Source: CAYTZO01 sp964442525 | GTDB lineage: Bacteria; Patescibacteriota; Microgenomatia; UBA10105; UBA927 | DNA: 64,000 nt | Assembly (NCBI GenBank): GCA_964442525.1 | Contig: CAYTZO010000001.1 | Location: forward strand, 1 to 64,000 | Direction of reading: 5' to 3' | Part shown: positions 48,847-56,703 of the stretch, in pieces | Layout of the letters: each line of letters begins with the position of its first letter | How positions within the stretch are numbered: the first letter of the stretch is position 1 | Notes under the pieces: model-generated | Told to the model about the DNA's origin: nothing | Database searches by the model: none | Seen by the model: only the letters and a program-made list of their open reading frames with translations | Program-made: the position numbers and the translations under genes

Positions 48847-50619
48847 GTGAAAAAACGGTTTATTCCTCAACGAAAACATCGGGTATTTGAAGGAGTTTCC
48901 TGGTCAGGCCTGCCTGCGCAGGCAGGGAAAGACTGCCTGCGCATTATTCCCCTGGGAGGAACGGGAAACGTCACTAAAAACATGTTTGTGTATGAATACC
49001 GCAGAAGCGGGGTGATCCGCGACATACTCCTCGTTGACTGCGGCATCGGATTCCCCGACCCCGAGATGTACGGCGTTGACTTAGTCATTCCTGATATCCG
49101 GTACCTTACCAACAAAAAACAATTTATCCGGGGGTTGGTATTTACGCACGGACATGATGACCATATTGGAGCTACACCATACATTTATCCTTTTTTAGGG
49201 AATGTCTCCATGTTTGGGACGACGTTAACCGCGGCATTTGCCAATATCAAGCTTAAGGAGGCGCGGATTCAGACGGCAGTGAAAGCAGTTCCGTTTGATA
49301 CCGTTCTGTCTCTGGGACCGTTCCGCGTATCCTTTGTTCGCATGACGCATTCCGTACCGGACGCGAGTAATCTTGTTATAGAGACGCCCGTTGGCGTGTT
49401 TTACCATGGAAGTGATTTTAAGTTTGACATGACACCCCTTGACGGCAAAGTTTCAGAGCTAGATAAGATCAATGCTGCGGGGAAAAAGGGCGTACTTTGT
49501 CTTCTTACCGACAGTCTTGGAAGTGAGCGGCCCGGTCAGACGCCGTCAGAGAGAACCATAAGTCAGACGCTTGATCGCGAACTTAGTTTGTCTGGCGGGA
49601 AGGTACTTTTTACGACGCAATCGAGTAATATTTCTCGCATACAGCTTGCTATCGAGCTTGCGCTCAAACACAAACGCCAGATTGCGTTTCTTGGCCGAAG
49701 CATTGATCAAAACGTTGAAGCTTCCGTGCGCTTGGGGTATATGCGATTCCCCCGCGAAGCACTCATCCGCGACCGCGACCTCAAGAGACTGCCTGCAGTC
49801 AAACAATTTCTCGTTGTCGCCGGCAGTCAGGGACAAGTGGACTCAGCCCTTGCCCGTATCGCCAACGATGAGCATAGATTTGTGCACTTGGCAGAAGGTG
49901 ATACGGTCATTTTTTCGGCAGACCCCATTCCGGGGCACGAGAAAGACGTCAATGCCCTTATCGATCAAATTTACCATAAAGGCGCGCGGGTTTCGTATTC
50001 GGATATTATGGAAGACTTGCATGTGTCCGGCCACGGAAGCCAAGTTGACCTCATGCTTCTCCTTTCCGCTGTCGGGCCAAAGTTCGTGATGCCGATCGGA
50101 GGCACCTACAAACATCTCATGCAATACCGGCGGCTTGCTATGGATTTGGGTTTTGACAAGCGCGACGTGCTTATCCCGGAGGATGGAGAAATTTTGGAAT
50201 TCCGCCCCGGCGAAGCCCCGCGAATTGTTGATCATCTTGATCTCGAAAACGTGATGGTCGACGGGTTGGGCATCGGTGACGTCGGGACCGCTGTGCTCCG
50301 TGACCGGCAAACGATTGCCAAGGAAGGTATTGTCGTAGTTGTTTTGCCTATCGAAGAATCATCGGGCAGAATCACGAATACGCCTGATATTATTTCCCGG
50401 GGATTTATTTTCATGAAAGAGTCGGGACCATTGGTCAAAAAGGCACAGCAGGTGATCATCCAGTCGCTTCGGGTTAAGAAAAGCCTGCCTGCCGGCAGGC
50501 AGGGCCGCATTCTCGACTGGCCGTTTGTAAGGAAAAGGATCGAAGAAAATCTTGCCCGGTTTCTCAAAGAAGAAACCGGCAGAAGCCCGCTCATCGTGCC
50601 GGTGATTGTGGAAGTCTAA
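48847..50619 (+). CDS. rnj: Ribonuclease J
   Basis: A 590-residue metallo-beta-lactamase/beta-CASP ribonuclease. Zinc ligands are in FTHGHDDHIGATPY, the beta-CASP motifs include HGSDFKFDMTPLDG and HVSGHGSQVDL, and the C-terminal domain has the DNxPxL-like region and a dimer tail. RNase J does 5'-exo and endonucleolytic RNA decay. I chose the GTG at 48847; a TTG at 48829 overlapping the Lon-like gene is the alternative, and neither has a clear ribosome binding site. Two palindromic repeats lie in the gene, coding LPAQAG near the N-terminus and LPAGRQG near the C-terminus. Confidence 0.93.
   Translation: MKKRFIPQRKHRVFEGVSWSGLPAQAGKDCLRIIPLGGTGNVTKNMFVYEYRRSGVIRDILLVDCGIGFPDPEMYGVDLVIPDIRYLTNKKQFIRGLVFTHGHDDHIGATPYIYPFLGNVSMFGTTLTAAFANIKLKEARIQTAVKAVPFDTVLSLGPFRVSFVRMTHSVPDASNLVIETPVGVFYHGSDFKFDMTPLDGKVSELDKINAAGKKGVLCLLTDSLGSERPGQTPSERTISQTLDRELSLSGGKVLFTTQSSNISRIQLAIELALKHKRQIAFLGRSIDQNVEASVRLGYMRFPREALIRDRDLKRLPAVKQFLVVAGSQGQVDSALARIANDEHRFVHLAEGDTVIFSADPIPGHEKDVNALIDQIYHKGARVSYSDIMEDLHVSGHGSQVDLMLLLSAVGPKFVMPIGGTYKHLMQYRRLAMDLGFDKRDVLIPEDGEILEFRPGEAPRIVDHLDLENVMVDGLGIGDVGTAVLRDRQTIAKEGIVVVVLPIEESSGRITNTPDIISRGFIFMKESGPLVKKAQQVIIQSLRVKKSLPAGRQGRILDWPFVRKRIEENLARFLKEETGRSPLIVPVIVEV
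48909..48926. repeat. Perfect palindrome in rnj, N-terminal part (18 bases)
   Basis: CCTGCCTGCGCAGGCAGG, a perfect palindrome coding LPAQAG upstream of the metallo-beta-lactamase core (RIIPLGGTGN). A partial second arm (CTGCCTGCGC) follows at 48933. Confidence 0.82.
50484..50503. repeat. Perfect palindrome in rnj, C-terminal part (20 bases)
   Basis: CCTGCCTGCCGGCAGGCAGG, a perfect 20-base palindrome coding LPAGRQG between two helices of the C-terminal domain. Confidence 0.82.
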
Positions 50620-50877
50620 TTATTTATACACTCCCTGCCGGTGTTCGATCGTGATAACCTCTATGCGGCTCTTTTTGGCATTAAATACATAAACAATGCG
50701 GTAGTCACCAACACGATACTTATAAAATCCAGATAGTTCCCCGTGCAGTTTTTCTCCTGCAATCGGATTTTGTTTGATGATATCATAGGCACGGATAACT
50801 CTGCGTTGAACGTGGATGGGAAGCTTAAGGAAGCGCTTGTCGGCGTTTTTATCGACGACGAACGCTTTAGCGGGCAT
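50620..50877 (-). CDS. RelE/ParE-type toxin
   Basis: An 85-residue protein of the RelE/ParE fold. FVVDKNADKRFLKLPIHVQRRVIRAY, then KLHGELSGFYKYRVGDYRIVYVF and the tail VITIEHRQGVYK match the family pattern, with the Arg and Tyr positions used by ribosome-dependent mRNases (RYRVGDYRIVY-like). It overlaps the antitoxin gene by 11 bases. It would cleave mRNA on the ribosome when unbound. Whether it acts as RelE or ParE cannot be decided from sequence. Confidence 0.85.
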   Translation of the reverse strand: MPAKAFVVDKNADKRFLKLPIHVQRRVIRAYDIIKQNPIAGEKLHGELSGFYKYRVGDYRIVYVFNAKKSRIEVITIEHRQGVYK

Positions 50878-51139
50878 ATGACTTGAATCGTTTTTTGATT
50901 TGTTTGAGGGTAATATATTTACCCTTCGCTATATTGCGCTGTGCCGCCCGAACGTCTTTCATAGAGTGAGTGAGCGTATAGATCGTTTCCTCCAGTTCGT
51001 CAAGGTAGTCAGGCGAGACAAGCGAGGCCTTCACTTTGCCCTTCTTTGTAATATCCACGCGTTTATATTCCTCATCAATGCTGTCGATAAGGCTCAAAAG
51101 ATTTTTTCGGACTTGCGTTACCGGAAAAACGTAGGTCAT
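50867..51139 (-). CDS. Phd/YefM-like antitoxin
   Basis: A 90-residue protein. The N-terminal VFPVTQVRKNLLSLIDSIDEE...VDITKKGKVKASLVSPDYLDELEETI is the Phd/YefM DNA-binding fold. The C-terminal half is the toxin-binding tail (MKDVRAAQRNIAKGKYITLKQIKKRF). It should dimerise, bind the operator 9-28 bases upstream of its own start, and neutralise the RelE-type toxin encoded downstream. Confidence 0.85.
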   Translation of the reverse strand: MTYVFPVTQVRKNLLSLIDSIDEEYKRVDITKKGKVKASLVSPDYLDELEETIYTLTHSMKDVRAAQRNIAKGKYITLKQIKKRFKSYAR

Positions 51140-51147
51140 ACAAAGAT

Positions 51148-51198
51148 AGTGTACAGAAAAGTGTACATATTGTCAACGGCCAGATATCCCTCTATACT
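51148..51198. promoter_or_regulatory. Divergent promoters of the toxin-antitoxin pair and ftsK, with TGTACA operators
   Basis: Leftward: TTGACA (51176-51171), 17-base spacer, TACACT (51153-51148), 9 bases before the antitoxin ATG. Rightward: TTGTCA (51170-51175), 17-base spacer, TATACT (51193-51198) for ftsK. The two -35 boxes overlap on TTGTCAA. Two TGTACA palindromes (51150-51155 and 51162-51167) lie in the leftward promoter and are the likely antitoxin operators. Repression may therefore also touch ftsK. Confidence 0.78.
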
Positions 51199-51209
51199 AG
51201 GTGTTACCT

Positions 51210-53345
51210 ATGAAGTGGGGTAAAAAGAGGAAATATCGCAAACGCAGTCCCTTTCACCTGAAGCTTAAGAAGCAGACCGTCTACACGGTGGGAGCGATAT
51301 GGCTTTGGCTCATTGCGGGGGTTATAACGCTCTCTTTTTTTGGTGAAGGCATACTCCTTAATGAACTTCGGGATCAATTGGTTTCTCAGGTCGGGTGGGC
51401 ATATTATCTCCTGCCGCCGCTTCTCGTGTCATTAAGTTTTTTATTTTTTAAGGTAAAGTCAGATCTCGGCAAACCCAACGTCCCCCTCGGTTTTAGCCTT
51501 GTATTCATTTCCCTTATCGGTCTGACGCAAGCCGGAGCATTTGGAGAAACGCTTTGGTTGTCGACGAGCAGCGCTCTCTCAAGTGAAGGCGCCGTAGTCA
51601 TTTACCTTGGCGTCCTGGTCGCTGGGCTTATCATTCTTTTTAATACATCTCTTGACCGATTGGTGAATTTTCTGCTCTTAGGCATACAGACATTAAGCGA
51701 TATAGTTCGTGGTGCGGTAGAAAATCTTTTTGCAAAGCGAACCAGACAATTTTCCCCAAAGCAGATACCCCTCACGATACGAGGCGGCGAAGAAGGTACA
51801 AAACTCGCCAAAGCGCCGGTCGTCCCGCCGCCGGTTCCCGTCAAGACGGCCCGAGGAGATACGTCGGCACTGAAAATTACCGTTCCGCAAGGAGGAACTG
51901 ATCTTGGCATGTGGGAATATCCCCCGACTTCTCTCCTTTCCGATGGCCCGGGAGAGAAAGCAGACCGGGGCGACGTAAGGAGAAACGCTGATATCATCGA
52001 GAAAACCCTCGATAGTTTTGGCGTGGAGGCAAAAGTGACCGAGGTCAATAGCGGTCCGGCCGTTACCCAATACGCGATTGAGATTGCCCTTGGGACAAAA
52101 GTAAGTAAGATCACTTCGCTTTCAAGCGACTTGGCGCTTGCTTTAGCTGCTCCGACCGGACAGGTGCGTATTGAAGCGCCTATTCCAGGCAGGAATCTCG
52201 TCGGTATTGAAATTCCCAACAGAGGATTGGAGTTTGTTACGCTTAAGCGGATGCTCGGCAGCGAAGCCATGCGTAAGGCAAAAAGTAAACTTGCGGTTGC
52301 ATTGGGATTGGACGTATCCGGAAATCCCATTATTACCGACATAGGCAAGATGCCCCATGTGCTTGTTGCCGGTACCACCGGTTCCGGAAAATCCGTTCTT
52401 ATCAACTCCTGGATCTGTTCCCTTCTTTTCCGAACGACGCCCGCGGAAGTTCGGGTCATTATGGTCGATCCGAAACGAGTAGAACTGACCGGTTATAACG
52501 GGATACCGCACCTCTTGACCCCGGTTATTGTTGAACCGGACAAAATTCTTTCAGCCCTCCGATGGGCGACAAATGAGATGGAGACGCGTTATAAACAATT
52601 TGCCGAAGTTGGAGTACGCAACATCGACGGATTTAATGAACTCTCGGGTTTTCAGGCCATGCCGTATATCGTCATTTTTATCGATGAGCTTGCCGACCTT
52701 ATGGCCTATGCGCCGGTTGAGGTTGAAGATGCCATTGTACGGCTTGCACAAATGGCGCGGGCAACCGGGATGCACTTGGTCGTTTCAACGCAACGGCCAA
52801 GCGTCGATGTTATTACCGGACTTCTTAAGGCAAATATTCCCTGCCGGATTGCCTTTAACGTTTCTTCCATGGTGGACTCGCGGGTGATTATCGACATGCC
52901 CGGCGCAGAAAAACTCCTCGGGCGCGGAGACATGCTGTTTGTTCCCCCTGATCAGTCCAAGCCAAGCCGCATTCAAGGAACGTTTGTCTCTGACGCGGAG
53001 GTTGGGCGGGTCGTCGATTTTCTCAAAAGCAAACATGCTGCCGTTGAGTATACGGAGGAAATTACCAAGCAGCCGCTTACCGGCTGGAAACGCGGGGTGC
53101 AGGTGGGTACGGACGGCAGGGATCAGTTATTTGAGGATGCGCTCCGGCTCGTATGTCAGTTTGATAAAGCCTCTGCGTCACTTCTGCAGCGACGTCTTTC
53201 TATTGGCTACGCGCGTGCAGCGCGCATAATTGATCAGCTTGAAGCCGCGGGCGTCATAGGGCCGGGAGAGGGGTCAAAACCCCGAGACGTCCTTGTGAAG
53301 AACCCCGATGAGTTTCTTGCCCAACAAAGCGAAAAAGAGGGGTGA
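51210..53345 (+). CDS. ftsK: DNA translocase FtsK
   Basis: A 711-residue FtsK/SpoIIIE protein. Four membrane helices occupy about 25-160. A short linker is followed by the motor (PHVLVAGTTGSGKSVLINSW, IMVDPKRVELTGYNGIPHLLTPV, IVIFIDELADLM and VSTQRPSVDVITG). The C-terminal winged-helix gamma domain (about 640-705, DKASASLLQRRLSIGYARAARIIDQLEAAGVIGP) recognises orienting polar sequences. It segregates chromosome ends at the division septum. The ATG at 51210 is preferred over a GTG 9 bases upstream because of its distance from the -10. Confidence 0.95.
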   Translation: MKWGKKRKYRKRSPFHLKLKKQTVYTVGAIWLWLIAGVITLSFFGEGILLNELRDQLVSQVGWAYYLLPPLLVSLSFLFFKVKSDLGKPNVPLGFSLVFISLIGLTQAGAFGETLWLSTSSALSSEGAVVIYLGVLVAGLIILFNTSLDRLVNFLLLGIQTLSDIVRGAVENLFAKRTRQFSPKQIPLTIRGGEEGTKLAKAPVVPPPVPVKTARGDTSALKITVPQGGTDLGMWEYPPTSLLSDGPGEKADRGDVRRNADIIEKTLDSFGVEAKVTEVNSGPAVTQYAIEIALGTKVSKITSLSSDLALALAAPTGQVRIEAPIPGRNLVGIEIPNRGLEFVTLKRMLGSEAMRKAKSKLAVALGLDVSGNPIITDIGKMPHVLVAGTTGSGKSVLINSWICSLLFRTTPAEVRVIMVDPKRVELTGYNGIPHLLTPVIVEPDKILSALRWATNEMETRYKQFAEVGVRNIDGFNELSGFQAMPYIVIFIDELADLMAYAPVEVEDAIVRLAQMARATGMHLVVSTQRPSVDVITGLLKANIPCRIAFNVSSMVDSRVIIDMPGAEKLLGRGDMLFVPPDQSKPSRIQGTFVSDAEVGRVVDFLKSKHAAVEYTEEITKQPLTGWKRGVQVGTDGRDQLFEDALRLVCQFDKASASLLQRRLSIGYARAARIIDQLEAAGVIGPGEGSKPRDVLVKNPDEFLAQQSEKEG

Positions 53346-53375
53346 GAATAGCCCAACAATCTTTGGGACATCCAC

Positions 53376-54014
53376 ATGAAAACGGTCGGTTCGCTTCTTC
53401 GGGAAACCCGGATACAAAAAAGATATACGCTTGAACACGTTGAGGCGGTAACAAAAATCCGGGTGAAATTTTTAACTGCCATAGAAGCAGATGATCTCAG
53501 CAGGCTACCTACGCCTGCCATCACCAGGGGATTCGTCCATAATTACGCCGAGTTTTTGGGACTGGACAGTCGCGTCGTTTTGGCCATATTACGGCGGCAG
53601 ACAAGCGAGGTTTCGAAAACGAGCTTACTCCCTAAAGGTATGGTTGAGCCGCTCAATCACTCACCATTTCAACTGACGCCGGGCAAATTCCTTGTGCTGC
53701 TTGTAGGAGTACTTGTCGTGGCTTTCCTTTTGTATTTTGCTCTGCAGTTTAGACAAATTCGCCAGCCCCCCTCGCTTGCTATCGATGCCCCTAAGGATCA
53801 ACTGATTGCCTCCCAAAAAAGAATCGATGTGATTGGGAAAACCGACCCGGACGCGACGGTTACCATAAACGGCGTCAGCGTCTTGGTGCGCGGCGACGGT
53901 AGGTTCTTTGACACCATTGCGCTTGACAGTGGCGTAAACAAAATAACCATTAGTGCGACGAGTAGATTTGGAAAAACGACATCAGAGGTAAGAGAGGTGG
54001 GGTATCAACCGTAA
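53376..54014 (+). CDS. RodZ-like helix-turn-helix membrane protein
   Basis: A 212-residue protein. An N-terminal Xre-like HTH of the RodZ type (about 1-75: TVGSLLRETRIQKRYTLEHVEAVTKIRVKFLTAIE and LPTPAITRGFVHNYAEFLGLD) is followed by a membrane helix (about 107-128) and an extracytoplasmic beta domain (about 135-212, PKDQLIASQKRIDVIGKTDPDATVTINGVSV). RodZ links MreB to the cell-wall machine for rod shape. Here it follows ftsK by 30 bases, in a division/shape context. Confidence 0.82.
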   Translation: MKTVGSLLRETRIQKRYTLEHVEAVTKIRVKFLTAIEADDLSRLPTPAITRGFVHNYAEFLGLDSRVVLAILRRQTSEVSKTSLLPKGMVEPLNHSPFQLTPGKFLVLLVGVLVVAFLLYFALQFRQIRQPPSLAIDAPKDQLIASQKRIDVIGKTDPDATVTINGVSVLVRGDGRFFDTIALDSGVNKITISATSRFGKTTSEVREVGYQP

Positions 54015-54021
54015 ACAGTGA

Positions 54022-54050
54022 TTGACAGATGTGCGTTGTTGGGGGATACT
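54022..54050 (+). promoter_or_regulatory. Promoter before the small membrane-protein pair
   Basis: TTGACA at 54022-54027, a 17-base spacer and GATACT at 54045-54050. The leader to the ATG at 54131 would be about 75 bases, AT-rich, with no recognised structure. A closer TTTAAT 7 bases before the ATG could serve as a leaderless alternative. Confidence 0.6.
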
Positions 54051-54130
54051 ACATTAGAAAGTCCTATTAATTATTACGTATTCATAATTGATCAGAAACT
54101 AGAGCTTAGCAATTAGTATTTAATCTGCCC

Positions 54131-54391
54131 ATGGAACCGATTACCCTTCTTATCATCGTTACTACCATAGTTTTAACCGTTCTCACTGTCGTTCTCGGCA
54201 TTCAAGTATGGTATATCCTTCGGGAAGTACGGACATCTCTTCAAAAGATGAATGCCATGCTCGATGATATGCACAAAGTAACCGGTACGGTAGGCGAGGG
54301 GGTATCAAATTTTGGAGGACTTCTGAGTGGTGTAAAAGCAGGGCTCTCTTTTTTTTCATCTCTCCGGCGAAAAGGGGAGGATCATGAGTGA
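54131..54391 (+). CDS. Small membrane protein (DUF948-like)
   Basis: An 86-residue protein with an N-terminal membrane helix (about 4-27, LLIIVTTIVLTVLTVVLGIQVWYIL), an amphipathic helix (LREVRTSLQKMNAMLDDMHKVTGTV) and a short basic tail. This layout resembles the DUF948 family often paired with YtxH proteins. The last 8 bases overlap the YtxH-like gene. Such pairs are envelope-stress or cell-surface linked in Firmicutes, but the role here is unknown. Confidence 0.65.
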   Translation: MEPITLLIIVTTIVLTVLTVVLGIQVWYILREVRTSLQKMNAMLDDMHKVTGTVGEGVSNFGGLLSGVKAGLSFFSSLRRKGEDHE

Positions 54392-54767
54392 GGATAATCA
54401 TAAAGACATAAAGTTTTGGGTAGGGTTTTTTATCGGCGGGTTCATCGGCGCCATGATTTTATTTTTTCTCGGCACGAAAGAGGGAAAGAAAACCGGCAGG
54501 CAATTAGAAGAAAAGGGGAAAGACCTTCTTGATGAGTTTCTTGAGCACCTTGAGGATCTGGAGAAAAAAGGAAAAGAGCTTGTTACCGAGGGAGAGGAAG
54601 TGAAAGAACACGTCATAGACGTAATTGAAGAAAAGAAACAGGAGTTTGCCGATTCGGCGACGGACAAAATTGATTCAGCGCTCGCGCACATAGAAGCTCT
54701 TCAGGAACGGGGAAGAGAAACCACCGCTGCACTTCGCAGGCGATTTAAGAATCTCCCGAAGAAATAA
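54384..54767 (+). CDS. YtxH-domain protein
   Basis: A 127-residue protein. The N-terminal membrane helix (about 10-29, FWVGFFIGGFIGAMILFFLG) followed by TKEGKKTGRQLEEKG is the YtxH signature. The remainder is a long charged helix likely to form a coiled coil (about 40-115). It overlaps the preceding gene, so the two are cotranslated. Function of YtxH proteins is poorly known; they are often stress-associated. Confidence 0.78.
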   Translation: MSEDNHKDIKFWVGFFIGGFIGAMILFFLGTKEGKKTGRQLEEKGKDLLDEFLEHLEDLEKKGKELVTEGEEVKEHVIDVIEEKKQEFADSATDKIDSALAHIEALQERGRETTAALRRRFKNLPKK

Positions 54768-54804
54768 TCGTCAAGAGATTTTTTTGATTTTCCTCTGCTG
54801 GCAT

Positions 54805-54833
54805 TTGACTTTTCAGTATAGAGAGAGTAGGTT
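54805..54833 (+). promoter_or_regulatory. Promoter of the 54865 gene
   Basis: TTGACT at 54805-54810, a 17-base spacer and TAGGTT at 54828-54833, followed by the ribosome binding site GAGGAGG just before the ATG at 54865. Confidence 0.6.
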
Positions 54834-54864
54834 TAGGACTAATTTACTGCCCAGAGGAGGATAT

Positions 54865-55158
54865 ATGGCTATTGCCGAGAAACAGCCAATAAAAGGCATT
54901 CGGGTAGAATTTGACGACTCTTTACGATTTGAGTTTTCGACAGAAAATGGCACGTCATCAGTAACGATGCAGCTAGGTCGAGAAAAAGACAAATATTTTA
55001 CTCAACTCATTCGCCGCGCCCATGCATATAACTGTGCGCAATGGGCATTAGAAAAAGAACAAGCAAAGGGTCTCAGGGCAAATCCGATTGTATTACTGTG
55101 GCAATGGGGTAGAACTGCCGCTGCACGGCGCAGTTTGCCCATAGGTTTGCGTCCTTAA
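54865..55158 (+). CDS. Hypothetical protein
   Basis: A 97-residue soluble protein with no recognised domain. It starts with a strong Shine-Dalgarno (GAGGAGG) 5 bases before the ATG, which rules out the longer in-frame start at 54784. GIRVEFDDSLRFEFSTENGTSSVTMQLG looks like a beta-hairpin pair, followed by a basic helical region rich in Arg, Ala and Gln. It overlaps the convergent tsaD by 4 bases. Nothing nearby suggests a pathway. Confidence 0.55.
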   Translation: MAIAEKQPIKGIRVEFDDSLRFEFSTENGTSSVTMQLGREKDKYFTQLIRRAHAYNCAQWALEKEQAKGLRANPIVLLWQWGRTAAARRSLPIGLRP

Positions 55159-56216
55159 GACGGTTCTTCGACGGAGAGGTCGGGAGTCGCTGCAATGCTG
55201 TGCCAGTCAGTCGGTTTTCCCCGAAAAAATGCGCAGCTAGCGATGTAAACCGCATTGTCAGTACAAAGCGCCGGCGGCGGCACATGCATGGTTTTATCTT
55301 TCAACCGGTTCATTGCCAGAGACATTTTTTCACGCAGTCGTCGGTTTGCCGCTACACCTCCCGAAAGAAGAATGGATTTTGCGTGATATTGCCTTGTTGC
55401 CAAATAGGTTTTTGCTACTAAGACATCAGTAATTGCTTCTTGAATTTCAAAAGCGAATGAATGAATTGTTTCCCTGCTCCATTGTTTTGTAGTTTTGAAC
55501 TTTTGGGCTTCCCGAACGATAGCCGTCTTTAAACCGCTGAACGAAAAATTTAATGAATCGTCGCTGATCATTGGTCTTGGTAATTTTACTGTATGCTGTT
55601 TGCTGTTTTTTGTATACGTTGTTGCTGCTTTCTGTATCGCCGGTCCACCGCCGGCGCCAAACCCCAAAAGTCGTGCGGATTTATCAAACGCCTCTCCCGC
55701 TGCATCATCAAGCGTACCTCCGAGCCATTTTAACTTCTTCATTGACGTCATTAAATAAAGCTCCGTGTGCCCACCTGAGACGACAAGAGAAATTGCCGGA
55801 AATTCGACCGTTTTGTGCTTTATATTGCTTACCGCATCCCGCTCGTCACTTTTTACAAAATTCGCATACATGTGGGCGATGACGTGATTAACGGGGATAA
55901 TCGGCTTACCGGTTACAAATGCAATGGTTTTGGCCGTTTCAACCCCCACAAGGAGTGAGCCGATGAGCCCCGGGCCAACGGTGACCGCAATAGCGTCAAT
56001 ATCCTGCCAGTCAGCGTGTGCCTGTGTAAGGGCTTCTTTGAGCACGGCCTGAATTGATTCTATCTGTTTGCGAGCGGCGACTTCCGGAACAATGCCGCCA
56101 TATTTCTCATGCATGGCAGCACTCGAAGCCACGGTACTGCCTAAAATTTTTACGCCTTCCTCAACGACCGCTACGGCCGTTTCATCACAGGAAGTTTCGA
56201 TAGCGAAAATTTTCAT
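55155..56216 (-). CDS. tsaD: tRNA N6-threonylcarbamoyladenosine biosynthesis protein TsaD
   Basis: A 353-residue TsaD (Gcp/YgjD) that adds threonylcarbamoyl to A37 of ANN-decoding tRNAs. IETSCDETAVAVVEEG opens the actin-like fold. The metal ligands His111 and His115 are in NHVIAHMYANF, and VSGGHTELYL, LDDAAGEAFDK and LSGGVAANRRLREKM follow. A TATATT ends 6 bases before the ATG, so the message is probably leaderless. The modification it makes would include the tRNA-Ile(UAU) found in this window. Confidence 0.96.
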   Translation of the reverse strand: MKIFAIETSCDETAVAVVEEGVKILGSTVASSAAMHEKYGGIVPEVAARKQIESIQAVLKEALTQAHADWQDIDAIAVTVGPGLIGSLLVGVETAKTIAFVTGKPIIPVNHVIAHMYANFVKSDERDAVSNIKHKTVEFPAISLVVSGGHTELYLMTSMKKLKWLGGTLDDAAGEAFDKSARLLGFGAGGGPAIQKAATTYTKNSKQHTVKLPRPMISDDSLNFSFSGLKTAIVREAQKFKTTKQWSRETIHSFAFEIQEAITDVLVAKTYLATRQYHAKSILLSGGVAANRRLREKMSLAMNRLKDKTMHVPPPALCTDNAVYIASCAFFRGKPTDWHSIAATPDLSVEEPS

Positions 56217-56260
56217 ATATTAATATATCGAAAAAAACATTGCGTTGTCCGGTCACTATT

Positions 56261-56689
56261 TTACTCAAGCCCGAGGAGTTTGGCGAGCTGACTGGTACTG
56301 GGGGTGTGGATTTTTGGAATCTCTATAAGCGTCGCACCGACTTCGTCTGCCTGTTCTTTTTTCTTCTTCTTATGGGGATCTCCCTGAGTAATGGCGATAA
56401 CGGAAGGTTTTATTTTCCTCACCAACTCATAATAGTCGCGGTCACCGTGCATGGGAGGAAGGGAGATAACCTCATCGACGCAGGTAAGGGATTCAAGCAT
56501 CTTTCGGCGCTGTGCCTGCGTATGGATCGGCCGCGTATCACCTTTCATTTTCCGCACGGTTTTATCCGATTCAAGCGCCACGACCAGATACTCTCCCTGC
56601 GCTTTTGCTTCCCTCAAAAAGGAGATATGGCCGAAATGGAGAAAGTCGAAACACCCCCCGACCAAAACAATTTTCTTTTGATCCGCCAT
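56261..56689 (-). CDS. Cytidylyltransferase-family nucleotidyltransferase (RfaE/GCT-like)
   Basis: A 142-residue protein of the HxGH nucleotidyltransferase superfamily. GGCFDFLHFGHISFLREAK (about 11-29) and the downstream ALESDKTVRKMKGDTRPI are typical of glycerol-3-phosphate cytidylyltransferase and the C-terminal domain of HldE/RfaE. It would transfer a nucleotide to a phosphorylated small molecule, such as a sugar, alcohol or riboflavin precursor. The substrate is uncertain. It starts 14 bases downstream of the nicotinate phosphoribosyltransferase gene. Confidence 0.8.
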   Translation of the reverse strand: MADQKKIVLVGGCFDFLHFGHISFLREAKAQGEYLVVALESDKTVRKMKGDTRPIHTQAQRRKMLESLTCVDEVISLPPMHGDRDYYELVRKIKPSVIAITQGDPHKKKKKEQADEVGATLIEIPKIHTPSTSQLAKLLGLE

Positions 56690-56703
56690 AGATAGTGCGA
56701 ATA

